64,000 bases of DNA, from assembly GCF_900187045.1 (NCBI RefSeq), contig NZ_LT906453.1:124001-188000 (forward strand), given 5' to 3'. Under the pieces are notes generated by a model. The model was given only the letters and a program-made list of their open reading frames with translations. It was not told where the DNA came from and made no database searches. Positions 1 to 9,048 of this stretch are shown piece by piece. Origin of the DNA: Dermatophilus congolensis (lineage in GTDB: Bacteria > Actinomycetota > Actinomycetes > Actinomycetales > Dermatophilaceae). The translations under genes and the position numbers were made by a program. The number at the start of each line of letters is the position of its first letter. The first letter of the stretch is position 1.

Positions 1-72
1 AGCGCGTTCGCGTGATGGGGGTCAAGCTTTGGCAGAGGGGCAGCAGGGGGTGGTGGTGTTACCGCGCAAGGG

Positions 73-1275
73 TTAGTGCTGTGGTGTGCAGGTTTCTTTG
101 ACGGGTAGCCAGGCCAGGGCGGCCAGGACGGTGAGGATGCCAGTGATGGCGAAAGCCAGGCAGTACCCCTGTTGGGGACTGGTGGTGAGCGTGACGATCC
201 ATCCTGCTATGACTGGCCCCAGGATTGTTCCTGCATCCATCATCATCTGGAAGCTGGAGAGAACTTTTCCGCCGTTGCGGTTGGGGCCAATGATGTCGGC
301 TATGGCTGCTTGTTGGGCTGGATGGATTAGGCCTGCTCCTAGGCCTGCGATGAATGAGGCGGCTAGGAAGAGGGGTAGGGCTTCGGAGAGGGCGAGTGCT
401 GCAGTGGCAGCGCCGTTTGTGATGAGTCCGATGATGATGAAGGGGCGTCGTCCGTAGCGGTCGGTTGCGTTACCTGCGGTGGTCAGGGCGAGGGCGTTGC
501 CGATGGCGAAGGTGGTCAGAGCGATGCCTACCCAGCGGATTCCGAGGGTGGGAATGGCTGCTGCGTAGAGGGGGATGAGTGCGACGCGTACGCCGAAATT
601 GGCCCAGCCATGGCTGAAGGCGGTCAGGAGGACTGCGCGGTATGCGGGGTGGTGGAGGGCTTGAGCGGTGGTGATGGTGGGGCGATTGGTGTGGGAGCCG
701 GTGGTGGTTGGTGCTGGTTCAGTGAGGAAGGTCGCGACGACGGCGGTGGCGGTGAGGAGCATTGTTGCGTACACGATGAAGGGGATGCGGTATCCGGCTT
801 CAGCGGTGAGGCCGCCGACGATGGGGCCGGCTATGTTTCCGATGAGGAAGGCTGCGCCGAGGGCGGAGGAGCAGCGTCCGCGGATATTGGCTGGGGCTAG
901 GCGCACCATGAGGGCGGAGGAGGATACGACGAACATGGCTGAGCCGATTCCGCCGAGGGTGCGGTAGGTCAGCAGTTGGGTGTAGTTGGTGGCTAGGGCG
1001 CATGCTCCGGTGGATAGGGCGACGATGAGGAGGCCACTCATGTAGATGCGTCGTTCGCCGAGTTTGTCGACGAGTGCGCCGCTGGCTGGGGCGGCTGCGA
1101 AGCGGGCGAGAGCGAATGCGCTGATGATGGCGCTGGCTGCTTGGACGCCGACGTTGAAGCTGGCGGCGTATTGGGGCAGCACGGGCGCGACGAGGCCAAA
1201 GCCGATGGAGACGCAGAAGGCTGCGCTGACGAGGATCCAGATTTCGCGGGGTATGGGGGTGCGGGATGTGGGCAT
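73..1275 (-). CDS. MFS transporter, drug-efflux type
   Basis: A 400-residue polytopic membrane protein of the major facilitator superfamily, probably a 12-helix proton-coupled exporter. An MFS motif A-like loop (GALVDKLGERR) follows helix 2, and a second copy (DRYGRR) lies in the C-terminal half, as expected from the internal duplication of the fold. The ATG at 1275 is preferred because the open frame upstream encodes a Pro/His-rich stretch unlike a transporter N-terminus, while MPTSRTPIPREIW leads directly into helix 1. It stands alone, divergent from the next gene. The substrate cannot be read from sequence. Confidence 0.85.
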   Translation of the reverse strand: MPTSRTPIPREIWILVSAAFCVSIGFGLVAPVLPQYAASFNVGVQAASAIISAFALARFAAAPASGALVDKLGERRIYMSGLLIVALSTGACALATNYTQLLTYRTLGGIGSAMFVVSSSALMVRLAPANIRGRCSSALGAAFLIGNIAGPIVGGLTAEAGYRIPFIVYATMLLTATAVVATFLTEPAPTTTGSHTNRPTITTAQALHHPAYRAVLLTAFSHGWANFGVRVALIPLYAAAIPTLGIRWVGIALTTFAIGNALALTTAGNATDRYGRRPFIIIGLITNGAATAALALSEALPLFLAASFIAGLGAGLIHPAQQAAIADIIGPNRNGGKVLSSFQMMMDAGTILGPVIAGWIVTLTTSPQQGYCLAFAITGILTVLAALAWLPVKETCTPQH

Positions 1276-1468
1276 CGTGGCAAGTATGTCGTGGGGCGGG
1301 TGGTTAGGTTGGGTGGTTGGGGCGTGTTGGTGGGTGAGTATGCGTTGTGGGTAAAAGGTTTCACTTTTGGGTGGTGGTGGCCGATGTGGGGTGAAGGACA
1401 GGAAGTCCGTACTGATATTCCCCTCTCGGTGTTTGCGCCGAACCGTCCGTACAGACCGGAGCCTTACT

Positions 1469-1861
1469 ATGCGCACCACGTATTCGTCCACTGCTCGTTC
1501 GACTAAGCATCAGCCGCGTCGGGCTGAGACTGATGCGAGGTTGGCGCGGCCTACGCGCCGTTATTCGGTGTTGAATGATTTTCGGTATTTGACTGCTGAT
1601 GATGTGGAGTTGTTGCGAGCGGCTACGGGTGAGGCTGCTGATCGTGAGGATCCGAAGAGTCAGTTTGCTCAGCAGTTGGCGTTGGATCGGCGTCGTGGTG
1701 ATTTGGAGCGGGATGCGCCGGTGACGGCGACGTATTTGCGGGACGCGTCGGTGCGTATTGAGCGTGAGAATGCCGGTCGAGTGGCGTTTCGTAATCCGTA
1801 TGCAGGCAAGGCGTATGAGCGTGCGGTGAATTGGTTGGTTAAGCGCGGTTTGGTGGGGTGA
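1469..1861 (+). CDS. Hypothetical basic protein, 130 aa
   Basis: I do not recognise this family. The start at 1469 follows a GGAG element and removes an implausible Gly/Arg-rich extension. The protein is hydrophilic and rich in Arg. It has no membrane segment or signal peptide. It contains a short acidic/Ala helix-like part (LTADDVELLRAATGEAADRED) and ends in AYERAVNWLVKRGLVG. It is divergent from the MFS gene and precedes the DUF4921 gene by about 35 bases. Codon third positions are strongly G/T biased like the neighbours, supporting a real gene. Confidence 0.6.
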   Translation: MRTTYSSTARSTKHQPRRAETDARLARPTRRYSVLNDFRYLTADDVELLRAATGEAADREDPKSQFAQQLALDRRRGDLERDAPVTATYLRDASVRIERENAGRVAFRNPYAGKAYERAVNWLVKRGLVG

Positions 1862-1896
1862 GGGGTGTGGGGTGGGTGCCCTTTTAGTCTGAGTTG

Positions 1897-3225
1897 ATGG
1901 GTGCCTCTTCGTTGTCGCGGGTGGATGGTCCTGTTGAGCCTGTGCGTCGTTTGGCGGATGGGACTGTGAAGCAGGTGAATCCGTTTAGTGGGACGGAGGT
2001 GTGGACGGTTCCGGGCAGGGCGTCGCGTCCGGTGGGTTCGGGGGCGGCGTCGGTGGGGGTGGTTTCGGCTTCTCAGGCACGGTCGTTGTGTGCGTTTTGT
2101 GAGGGGAAGAGGTTGTCGACTCCGCCGGAGCGGGAGCGGGTGGTGCGGGAAGGGGGTCAGTGGGTTTTTCGTGAAGGGTTGAGCGCTGGTGAGGTGGCTG
2201 AGCAGAGTGCGGAGTTTCGGCGGGTGCCGAATTTGTTTGCGATTTTGGATTGGCCGTATTGGCGGGACAACCATGGGTTAGTTGCTTCGGGTGAGGTGTT
2301 GGCTCGGCGGGATGCGTATTTAGCGGATTCGGCGGGGCGGGAGCATGTGGTGGCGGTGTTGCGGGCTAAGGCTGCGGCGATGGGGTGCTCGGTAGATGGG
2401 GTTCCTACTGAGGGTGAGCGGGAGGCTTTGGTGCAGGCGGCTACGGGTTTTTTTGCTGGTGGCCATGAGGTGGTGATTGGGCGGCGTCATGTGACGGATG
2501 CTGGTGAGGGCGTGTTGGCTGGGTCTGGGACGTTGTCTTTACAGGAGCATGCGGCTTTTATGGAGTTGACGGTGCGTGGGGTGGTGGATCTGTATGAGCG
2601 GATTCCGGCGGCGCGGTACGTGGTGGCGTTTCAAAATTGGTTGCGGCCGGCGGGGGCCTCTTTTGATCATTTGCATAAGCAGATCGTGGCGATTGATGAG
2701 TACAGCGAGCAGACGAATCGTGAGGTGGAGCGGTTACGGGTGGCTCCGGATGCGTTTTGGACGTGGGGTGTGGGGTATGCGGCCAGGCAGGGGTTATTGA
2801 TTGCTGAGAATGAGCATGCGGTGGCTTTTGCGGGGTTTGGGCATCGGTGGCCTGCGGTAGAGGTGTTTTCGAAGGGGAGCTCTGGGTTGCCATGGGAGCT
2901 GTCTGTTCGGCAGCGGCGTGATGTGTCGGATTTGGTTCATGCGGTGCATGCGGCGACGGGGGTGGATGTGCCAGTGAATGAGGAGTGGCATTATCGGCCG
3001 CCGGGCTTGGAGGTGCCGATGCCGTGGCGGGTGGTGGTGAAGTGGCGTATTAGCAATGTGGCTGGATTTGAGGGTGGGACGAAGATTTATGTGAACACGA
3101 TCGATCCGTGGGGTGTGCGGGATCGGGTGGTTGCGGGGTTGGCTCAGTTACGTGACTCGGGTGGGTTGGCTGATGGGGTGGCGGTGGGGCGGGAGTGTTG
3201 GGCGGGGGCATTGCGGTATGTGTGA
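1897..3225 (+). CDS. DUF4921 family protein, GalT/HIT-like fold
   Basis: A 442-residue cytoplasmic protein resembling the actinobacterial DUF4921 family, distantly related to galactose-1-phosphate uridylyltransferases. Visible features are an early CAFC pair (possible metal site), the block PNLFAILDWPYWRDNHGLVA, and a histidine-containing block SFDHLHKQIV that resembles the HIT/GalT nucleotide-transferase active site (HxHxQ-like). The ATG at 1897 is directly preceded by an in-frame TTG at 1894; either could serve. Its substrate is not known; a nucleotidyl or phosphoryl transfer role is inference from the fold only. Confidence 0.75.
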   Translation: MGASSLSRVDGPVEPVRRLADGTVKQVNPFSGTEVWTVPGRASRPVGSGAASVGVVSASQARSLCAFCEGKRLSTPPERERVVREGGQWVFREGLSAGEVAEQSAEFRRVPNLFAILDWPYWRDNHGLVASGEVLARRDAYLADSAGREHVVAVLRAKAAAMGCSVDGVPTEGEREALVQAATGFFAGGHEVVIGRRHVTDAGEGVLAGSGTLSLQEHAAFMELTVRGVVDLYERIPAARYVVAFQNWLRPAGASFDHLHKQIVAIDEYSEQTNREVERLRVAPDAFWTWGVGYAARQGLLIAENEHAVAFAGFGHRWPAVEVFSKGSSGLPWELSVRQRRDVSDLVHAVHAATGVDVPVNEEWHYRPPGLEVPMPWRVVVKWRISNVAGFEGGTKIYVNTIDPWGVRDRVVAGLAQLRDSGGLADGVAVGRECWAGALRYV

Positions 3226-3230
3226 GGTGT

Positions 3231-4100
3231 TTATATCCAGGCAATGTGTCCGGCTAGGAAGGTGTATCCGATGAAGGCCACGATGTCGATGAGGGCGTGG
3301 GCGATGACGATGGGTAGGACGCGGTGGGTGCGTGCGTAGACGGTACCGAGGATAAGTCCCATGCAGATGTTGCCGATGAATCCGCCGAATCCTTGGTAGA
3401 GGTGGTAGGTGCCGCGTAGGAGTGCGGACAGGATGAGGATGGGTAGGACTGCGCGGGCGGCGGGAATCCATTCGCTGGGTGGGGTGGGTGGGATTTTTCC
3501 TTTGGCGAGGCGGTCGGCGTTGCGGGCTTGTTCCCATCGGGTGAAGAGGTATCCGATGAGGATGATTTCTTCGCAGATAGCGTTGGCTAGGGAGGCGAGG
3601 ATGAGGATGGGGATGCTCCACCAGTGGTCGCCGAGGCTGGCGGCTGAGACGGTGGTGTTGATGTTGAGTGCTTTGGCACCCAGGTAGAGGCCGAGTCCGG
3701 GGATGCCGATGCAGGTGGCCAGGACGGTTCCCAGGGCGAGGTCGTTTGCTGGGGTGTGGAGGTGCCATCCGATGCGGTGGTCGGTGGTGGTGTCGTCGCG
3801 GCGCATGAGGTGTAGGGCCAGCAGGGCGGGGATGATGAGTAGGAGGATGCGTAGAAGCTGGTAGGCGAGGTCGAGCCAGGGCCGGTCGGGGGTGACGGGG
3901 GTGTTGAGGTTGCTGGTTTGGGCTGATAGTGCAATGTCGCGGGTGAGGCGCTCGGTGATGGACAGGATGGCGCGGAGGGCGGAGGCGCCGATGCTGACTC
4001 CGATGACGAGCCACATTTCGGTGCGGAGTGTGCGGCTGGGCAGGTGGGATGCGGGCAGGCCGATGAGGGGATGTTGGGGGAGGGTGTTGGGGTTGTGCAC
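3231..4100 (-). CDS. CPBP family intramembrane glutamic metalloprotease
   Basis: A 289-residue polytopic protein with the three conserved CPBP (Abi/Rce1-like) motifs: the EE pair in ICEEIILIGYLFTRW, the RGTYHLYQG block, and the C-terminal HALIDIVAF block. These supply the catalytic Glu and His residues of an intramembrane protease. About eight hydrophobic segments are visible. In bacteria such proteins process membrane peptides or act in bacteriocin self-immunity, but no bacteriocin gene is seen next door. It converges on the DUF4921 gene with a 5-base gap. Confidence 0.85.
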   Translation of the reverse strand: MHNPNTLPQHPLIGLPASHLPSRTLRTEMWLVIGVSIGASALRAILSITERLTRDIALSAQTSNLNTPVTPDRPWLDLAYQLLRILLLIIPALLALHLMRRDDTTTDHRIGWHLHTPANDLALGTVLATCIGIPGLGLYLGAKALNINTTVSAASLGDHWWSIPILILASLANAICEEIILIGYLFTRWEQARNADRLAKGKIPPTPPSEWIPAARAVLPILILSALLRGTYHLYQGFGGFIGNICMGLILGTVYARTHRVLPIVIAHALIDIVAFIGYTFLAGHIAWI

Positions 4101-4164
4101 CTGTCTAGGCTAGTTGTTGGGGTTGTGCTGCTTGGGGCGGTGTTTTGGGTCTTACGATGGCTGC

Positions 4165-4599
4165 ATGTCTGGGGCCGCTGATCCTGTTGAGGTTTCTGCT
4201 TCTTTGCGTGCTCTGATTCGTGGTTTGACGCGGCAGTTGCGTTCGGAGACTTTGCATGTGAGTGATGTTCCGCTTCCGCAGCAGGATGTGTTGTTGTTGT
4301 TGGCGCGCACGCCGGGGTTAACGAATGCTGAGCTTGCGCGGGAGCAGAAGGTGACGCCGCAGTCGATGGGTGCTTCTGTTACTGCTTTACGTGAGGCGGG
4401 GTTGGTGCAGACGCGGGCTCATGCGCAGGATGGGCGGCGGCGTGAGGTGCATTTGACGGATGCTGGTCATGAGTTGTTGATGCAGCTTGGTTCTGCGCGG
4501 GATGACTGGTTGTCGGCTCGGCTTGCTTCGCGGTTGTCTGGGGTGGAGTTGGAGGCGGTTCAGGAGGCTGTTGCGCTTTTGCATAGGGTTGCAGACTGA
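4165..4599 (+). CDS. MarR family transcriptional regulator
   Basis: A 144-residue winged-helix regulator. The core LLLLARTPGLTNAELAREQK followed by VTPQSMGASVTALREAGLV is the typical MarR recognition helix, and the wing RAHAQDGRRREVHLTDAG carries the conserved D-x-R-R basic tip. Terminal helices would form the dimer interface. The start is taken at 4165; the upstream in-frame part lacks MarR similarity. It probably controls the membrane protein at 4719, whose upstream region has a palindrome. Confidence 0.88.
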   Translation: MSGAADPVEVSASLRALIRGLTRQLRSETLHVSDVPLPQQDVLLLLARTPGLTNAELAREQKVTPQSMGASVTALREAGLVQTRAHAQDGRRREVHLTDAGHELLMQLGSARDDWLSARLASRLSGVELEAVQEAVALLHRVAD

Positions 4600-4679
4600 T
4601 TCAAGGTTTGCGCAGGTTGGGTGGGGTGTGAGGGGTGGTTGTTGTTTTGGTTGTTGAGTGCTTCCTCGATTTTAAATAG

Positions 4680-4692
4680 TCAGTCTGACTGA
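4680..4692. promoter_or_regulatory. Palindromic putative MarR operator
   Basis: TCAGTC-T-GACTGA is a perfect inverted repeat with a one-base centre, 27 bases upstream of the 4719 start codon and downstream of the marR-type gene. Its size and position fit a MarR-type operator for the downstream gene; binding is inferred. Confidence 0.45.
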
Positions 4693-4718
4693 TAAGTTTT
4701 CTTGTGATTTAGGCGTTG

Positions 4719-5852
4719 ATGTTCAACGCGCACAAGAACCACGAAGGATTTCCCGTGTTGCACTCCGAAGAAACTTCACGCGTCCCCATGCGGACCGTGC
4801 TGTCACACATGACCATCCCTGTACTCATGACTTTGGTCATGGCCCTGTGCTACCTCGGCGGGTTCCACCGCCCCGAACCTCACCACCTGCCCGTAGCCAT
4901 CATCGGCCCCGTCAACACCGCAGGCCCCGTGGCTGCCGGACTCCAACAAGCCACCGGCGAGATGCTCGAGGTGCGCACCTTGCCTTCAACCCAAGCAGCC
5001 ACTGACGCCCTCCAACGCCTTGAGATCTCGGGGGCCTACCTACCCTCAGCCGATAAACCCACCCTCTTTGTCGCTAGCGCTGCCTCCGAACCAGCCGCCA
5101 ACGCCGCCAACCGCGTATTCACACAGATGGCCGCCAAACAGGGCAAACCACTAACGATTAACGACGTCGCTCCCCTACCCGCTGAAGACCCAATCGGACA
5201 GAACGCGTTCTTCTACCTGATCATCTTGTCGATCGGCTCCTACGCAACCGCCATCTCCATCGCCGCCGCCGGGGCTACACGTCGTTTCCGCGAGCGCCTA
5301 GCCTTGGTGATCGGCGCCGGAATCACTATCCCCACGCTGATGCTGGGCGTCTCTTCTGTGCTGTTTGGCCTTTTCCCCAACGATGGCGGGACCGTTTGGG
5401 CTATCTCGGTGGCTTACTGCCTGACTGTGATCGGTATCAGCGTCGGGCTCCACACTCTCGTTGGCCGCTACAGCACGCTGGTGTTTAACGCCCTCTTTGT
5501 GGCGTTGAACTTCACCTCTTCCGGCGGGACCATGCCACCAGCTATGCAGCCTGCCTTCTTCGATTGGCTCCACTCGTTCTGGATCGGTTCTGGTTTCATC
5601 GACGTCATCCAGCACGTCACCTACTTCCCCGAGGCCAATGTCAGCCGCGGCGCGTGGATCCTCATCGGCTGGGGATTGTCCGCTGTCGGTAGCCTGGCTA
5701 TCGCTCACCACGTTGAGCTACGCCGCCGTCACGCCCAGCGACTACGCCGCAGCCACGACTCCATGCGCCAGGCTCTCGACGCCGCCCGCCGTGATGGCCT
5801 AACCCCGCAGCAGTCAATGGAACTCCAACTCGCCGAGGACGTCGCCGTATAA
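4719..5852 (+). CDS. ABC-2/YhgE-Pip-like membrane protein
   Basis: A 377-residue membrane protein with one helix near residues 30-47, an extracytoplasmic region of about 115 residues, then about six helices. This is the layout of YhgE/Pip and DUF3533 proteins and ABC-2 type permeases. The C-terminal tail is basic and cytoplasmic. No partner ATPase lies beside it, so it may be a stand-alone exporter component. The MarR regulator immediately upstream suggests inducible expression, for example by a toxic compound. The ATG at 4719 is chosen over the in-frame TTG three bases earlier; the ribosome binding site is weak. Confidence 0.7.
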   Translation: MFNAHKNHEGFPVLHSEETSRVPMRTVLSHMTIPVLMTLVMALCYLGGFHRPEPHHLPVAIIGPVNTAGPVAAGLQQATGEMLEVRTLPSTQAATDALQRLEISGAYLPSADKPTLFVASAASEPAANAANRVFTQMAAKQGKPLTINDVAPLPAEDPIGQNAFFYLIILSIGSYATAISIAAAGATRRFRERLALVIGAGITIPTLMLGVSSVLFGLFPNDGGTVWAISVAYCLTVIGISVGLHTLVGRYSTLVFNALFVALNFTSSGGTMPPAMQPAFFDWLHSFWIGSGFIDVIQHVTYFPEANVSRGAWILIGWGLSAVGSLAIAHHVELRRRHAQRLRRSHDSMRQALDAARRDGLTPQQSMELQLAEDVAV

Positions 5853-5857
5853 CAGAA

Positions 5858-5903
5858 GAGGCGACACGCCGAACGTTTCTAACAAGTCCTGGCAGGTCGC
5901 CTC
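5858..5903 (+). terminator. Possible terminator hairpin
   Basis: GAGGCGAC (5858-5865) pairs with GTCGCCTC (5896-5903) just after the stop codon of the membrane protein gene. The 30-base loop is long, so this is weaker than the other hairpins in the window. Confidence 0.4.
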
Positions 5904-5935
5904 ACCTCAACCCACGTGACGGCTACGCTGGCGGA

Positions 5936-6799
5936 ATGGAGATCACCTACCGCCTCGTCAACGTCTTCACGGACGGTGACGATCCTTTCTCGGGCAATGC
6001 TGTAGCCATCTTCGAGGATGGTTCCGAACTCTCGACCTATCAGATGCAGTCACTCTCGCAAGAGTTAAATCAGGAAGCGGTGTTCATCTTCCCCACCGAC
6101 GATCCTGCGAACGCACAGGTGCGTTTCTTCTCTCCTCATCAGGAGAAAGGGTTCGCCGGTAGCGCATCGCTGGCCACGGCTCACGTGGTGCGGGACATGA
6201 TGGGCAGCACCGGAGACGTGACGCTACACGAGTCACAGTACGGCGACTACCACGTCCAGCACGTCGCCGGCAGCGAAAACAAATGGATGTTCCAAGGTAG
6301 CCAGCGCCGAACCCGCGAGCTGAAAGCCTCACCGCAGATCCTTGCTTCTCTGGTTGGTTTGTCGCTGGATGCCATCGCGGCAGCCCCGGCCACCGTCTCT
6401 TCAACAAGCGGCACCGGCGGAATCATTCTGCCTGTTCGCACCATTGACGATGTTCGGGAAACTCGCCTGGATGCACGCCTGCTGCACTCATACGCGATGC
6501 TGCTCAACACGGTCCCATCCGTATACGTATGGGCTGAGAGCGACGAAGACGAGGTCATCCACTCACGTATGTTCTACGGCCCTCGTGGCGGTGTCTTGGA
6601 AGTAGCCGCAACCGGCTCCGGTGCAGCTAACCTCGGCGCCTGGTTCGCCTCTCAGGGGCGAGGCCCAATCAGTCGACACATTCGCCAAGGCCGCCCATTG
6701 GGTCGCGGCAGCCACGTCGACCTTACGGTTGATGAATCTGGCGATATCTTCGTGGGTGGACGCACTCTCGAGGTGTCGCGCGGAACGTTCCACATCTGA
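5936..6799 (+). CDS. PhzF family isomerase-like protein
   Basis: A 287-residue PhzF-family protein (diaminopimelate-epimerase fold). It opens with the family block YRLVNVFTDGDDPFSGNAVAIF, followed by LNQEAVFIFP containing the position of the catalytic Glu, then VRFFSPHQEKGFAGSASLATAHV and a C-terminal GVLEVAATGSGAANLGAWF block. PhzF proper isomerises dihydro-hydroxyanthranilate in phenazine synthesis, but no other phenazine genes are present, so this is more likely one of the many housekeeping homologues of unknown substrate. Confidence 0.88.
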   Translation: MEITYRLVNVFTDGDDPFSGNAVAIFEDGSELSTYQMQSLSQELNQEAVFIFPTDDPANAQVRFFSPHQEKGFAGSASLATAHVVRDMMGSTGDVTLHESQYGDYHVQHVAGSENKWMFQGSQRRTRELKASPQILASLVGLSLDAIAAAPATVSSTSGTGGIILPVRTIDDVRETRLDARLLHSYAMLLNTVPSVYVWAESDEDEVIHSRMFYGPRGGVLEVAATGSGAANLGAWFASQGRGPISRHIRQGRPLGRGSHVDLTVDESGDIFVGGRTLEVSRGTFHI

Positions 6800-6869
6800 C
6801 CGATCACGTCCTGCCGCAATGTGATTGCTGACGGAAAGTCGTCGGTTCGGTGTCATCCTGAGGAGAGGT

Positions 6870-7145
6870 ATGAACGAGAAAATCTTCGACCTAGTCGGTA
6901 CGGGCGTTGCGCTCGCTGCTGGCGCCGTCGCGAACAAGCTGGTGGGTTTGGTGTGGCGCGGTGTCGTCGGCGAACCACCGGAAAACCCTGATGACCCGGA
7001 AGAAACTTCCTTCGCGGAGGCGATGGGTTTTGCGATTTTGTCAGCTGTGTTTATGGCGACATTCAAGCTGGTAGCGAGCCGTAAGTTGCACGCTTACTAC
7101 AACGACTCGAAGAAGCCACTCGGCGCGCCTGCGGAAAATAGCTAA
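6870..7145 (+). CDS. DUF4235 family small membrane protein
   Basis: A 91-residue protein matching the actinobacterial DUF4235 pattern: a first helix (VGTGVALAAGAVANKLVGLVW), a short acidic linker (PPENPDDPEET), and a second helix (AMGFAILSAVFMATFKLVASR). An AGGAGAGG ribosome binding site directly precedes the ATG at 6870, which fixes the start. Function is unknown; it is probably an inner-membrane protein with both termini on the same side. Confidence 0.85.
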   Translation: MNEKIFDLVGTGVALAAGAVANKLVGLVWRGVVGEPPENPDDPEETSFAEAMGFAILSAVFMATFKLVASRKLHAYYNDSKKPLGAPAENS

Positions 7146-7155
7146 ACCGTTGCTG

Positions 7156-7214
7156 GCCCCGATGTGGTGTGGCCCGCCGCCCAGTATGGGGGGTGGGCCA
7201 CACCACATCGGGGC
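7156..7214. terminator. Strong hairpin terminator, 20-bp perfect stem
   Basis: Bases 7156-7175 are perfectly complementary to 7195-7214, with a 19-base loop. It lies between the DUF4235 gene and the S51 homologue, and there is no long U-tract. It is one of a set of unusually long perfect stems in this window. Confidence 0.85.
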
Positions 7215-7258
7215 TTGTCTTCGCCGAAACAGCCAGATACCGCAGCTACGGTGCTGCT

Positions 7259-7975
7259 ATGAGCACTCACATCGTCGTGTCAGGTGGCGGAGGCTTCTCC
7301 ATGTCTGCGGACCACCGCGCTAGCGCAGCAGACCGATTCATCCTGTCCCTGACTGACAAACCCAACCCGCTCGTATGCTTTGTCCCCACCGCCTCAGGCG
7401 ACAACGGGCTATATATTTCACAGTTTTTCAACGCCTACAGCGGGCTAGGCGTACGAACTAGCGTATTAACACTGTGGACAGGCGCAGCGGACTCCATCGC
7501 GCGCATGGACGAAGCAGACGTGTTCATCATCGGTGGCGGAAACACCGTGAATCTATTGGCACTCTGGTCCGCGCACGGAGTAGGCGACAAACTACGCAGC
7601 TACACCCAAGATCAGGGACGCGATATCGTCATTGCAGGCAACGCCGCTGGCGCAGCCGCGCTCTACGAAGCTTGTGCCACAGACGGATTCGGTAATGGCA
7701 TCTCAGCCTTGCCCTTCGGATTGGGGCTGCTGCCTGGAAGTTTCTGCCCGCACTACAACTCAGAGCCCGACCGCGCACCGCGGTACCAACAGCTCGTGGA
7801 CACCTGCGCCCTACCGGCCGGATACGCCGTCGATGATGCGGCAGGCATTCATTACCTAGACGGCCAAGTCCAATCATTCTGGGCTGAGCGCACCGGAGCC
7901 GGAGTGTATCGAGTAGAGCCAGCAGAGAACGGCGCTCGCATTAGTGCCGAAACAGTGCACCCCCTCCCTTCCTAA
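7259..7975 (+). CDS. Peptidase S51 (dipeptidase E-like) homologue, serine lost
   Basis: A 238-residue protein with the S51/class I glutamine-amidotransferase-like fold seen in dipeptidase E and cyanophycinase. Visible blocks are VVSGGGGFSM near the N-terminus, FVPTASGD (41-48), FIIGGGNTVNLLALW (89-103) and the nucleophile-elbow block IAGNAAGAA (125-133). In active relatives the elbow is G-x-S-A-G; here the codon at residue 129 is GCC (Ala), so the nucleophilic serine is absent. The rest of the fold looks intact. It may be a non-catalytic or repurposed member. The start at 7259 removes the part overlapping the upstream hairpin. Confidence 0.8.
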   Translation: MSTHIVVSGGGGFSMSADHRASAADRFILSLTDKPNPLVCFVPTASGDNGLYISQFFNAYSGLGVRTSVLTLWTGAADSIARMDEADVFIIGGGNTVNLLALWSAHGVGDKLRSYTQDQGRDIVIAGNAAGAAALYEACATDGFGNGISALPFGLGLLPGSFCPHYNSEPDRAPRYQQLVDTCALPAGYAVDDAAGIHYLDGQVQSFWAERTGAGVYRVEPAENGARISAETVHPLPS

Positions 7976-7984
7976 AAGGAGGGG
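7961..7984 (+). terminator. Terminator hairpin at the end of the S51 homologue
   Basis: CCCCTCC (7961-7967) pairs with GGAGGGG (7978-7984). The stop codon TAA of the S51 homologue lies in the loop, and an A-rich stretch follows. Confidence 0.65.
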
Positions 7985-8075
7985 AAAACCTTACGGAGAC
8001 AACACTTTTTCGGAAAAAGAATCTCCTTAAGTGGCTCCTACGATGTGCCGATGAGCGCATCGAGGAGGTGGCCAC

Positions 8076-8858
8076 ATGTCACATTCACGGCTTTCCCTGC
8101 TGGTTATGTCATCGGCAGCGGTGGCTTTATTGACGATCCCTGCGCTGGATCGGGCGTTTTCCGAAGGCAACAGCACACTCTTCGGCCATCCCACGGCCAC
8201 CCCCTCCCCCACCGTCACTGTGACAGTGCCACCTACTTCAACACCCACGCCAAGTCGGCCCCACCCAACTCCAGCACGCACCCCCGTCACAAAATCACCC
8301 GAGGGAAAACGCAAAATCGTTTATCTCACCCTCGATGACGGCCCCAGCCCCTACACCACGAAAGCACTGGAAATTCTCTCTCGCCACAATGTGCCTGCCA
8401 CCTTTTTCATGATCGGTGAAGAAGCCGCACATTACCCAGAGACTGTGGCTAAAGTTCGCGCAGCTGGACATGCCATCGGAAATCACACCTACACCCACCC
8501 ATGGCTCACACATCTCAGCACACCCGAAATACGTAAACAGCTACAGAAAACCGATGACATTCTTGGAGAAACTACATGCATGCGCCCTCCAGGCGGCCTC
8601 ATAAACAAAACCGTCATCGCGCAAGCAAACAAGCTAGATAAAAGTGTCATCAACTGGGATGTTGATACTCGCGACTGGCAGCGCCCCGGAACAGTGAATA
8701 TCCGCTCTACTGCACTGCGACTCACTACCCCAGGATCAATCATCCTCATGCATGACGGCGGCGGAAACCGCACCCAATCCATCGGAGCACTTGATGGAAT
8801 CATCAGCACTCTCAAGAGCCGCGGATACACTTTCGCCACTCTCCCGCAGTGCCGCTGA
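8076..8858 (+). CDS. Secreted polysaccharide deacetylase (CE4)
   Basis: A 260-residue exported enzyme. A hydrophobic segment at residues 6-23 serves as signal peptide or anchor, followed by a Thr/Pro/Ser-rich linker to about residue 75. The CE4/NodB domain then shows all five motifs: TLDDGPS (catalytic base Asp and metal Asp), HTYTH (metal His pair), RPPGG, DVDTRDW and LMHDGG (catalytic His). It likely removes N-acetyl groups from peptidoglycan or another cell-surface glycan, using a divalent metal. A GAGGAGG site places the start at 8076. Confidence 0.93.
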   Translation: MSHSRLSLLVMSSAAVALLTIPALDRAFSEGNSTLFGHPTATPSPTVTVTVPPTSTPTPSRPHPTPARTPVTKSPEGKRKIVYLTLDDGPSPYTTKALEILSRHNVPATFFMIGEEAAHYPETVAKVRAAGHAIGNHTYTHPWLTHLSTPEIRKQLQKTDDILGETTCMRPPGGLINKTVIAQANKLDKSVINWDVDTRDWQRPGTVNIRSTALRLTTPGSIILMHDGGGNRTQSIGALDGIISTLKSRGYTFATLPQCR

Positions 8859-9048
8859 ACCCACACAATTTTATTCACTCAGATAGGGCGGAAATTAAAC
8901 CGAAACGCCCCGTCACTGAGCAGACCCGAATTCGACCATCCTCTATGCCACACTCAAAGCTAATGCGCTGCCCTCCCACACCCTTGACCGAGGGCCCATT
9001 CAACACATCACAACTCACACACCAACGCGTACCCTGCGAGGTCTTCTG

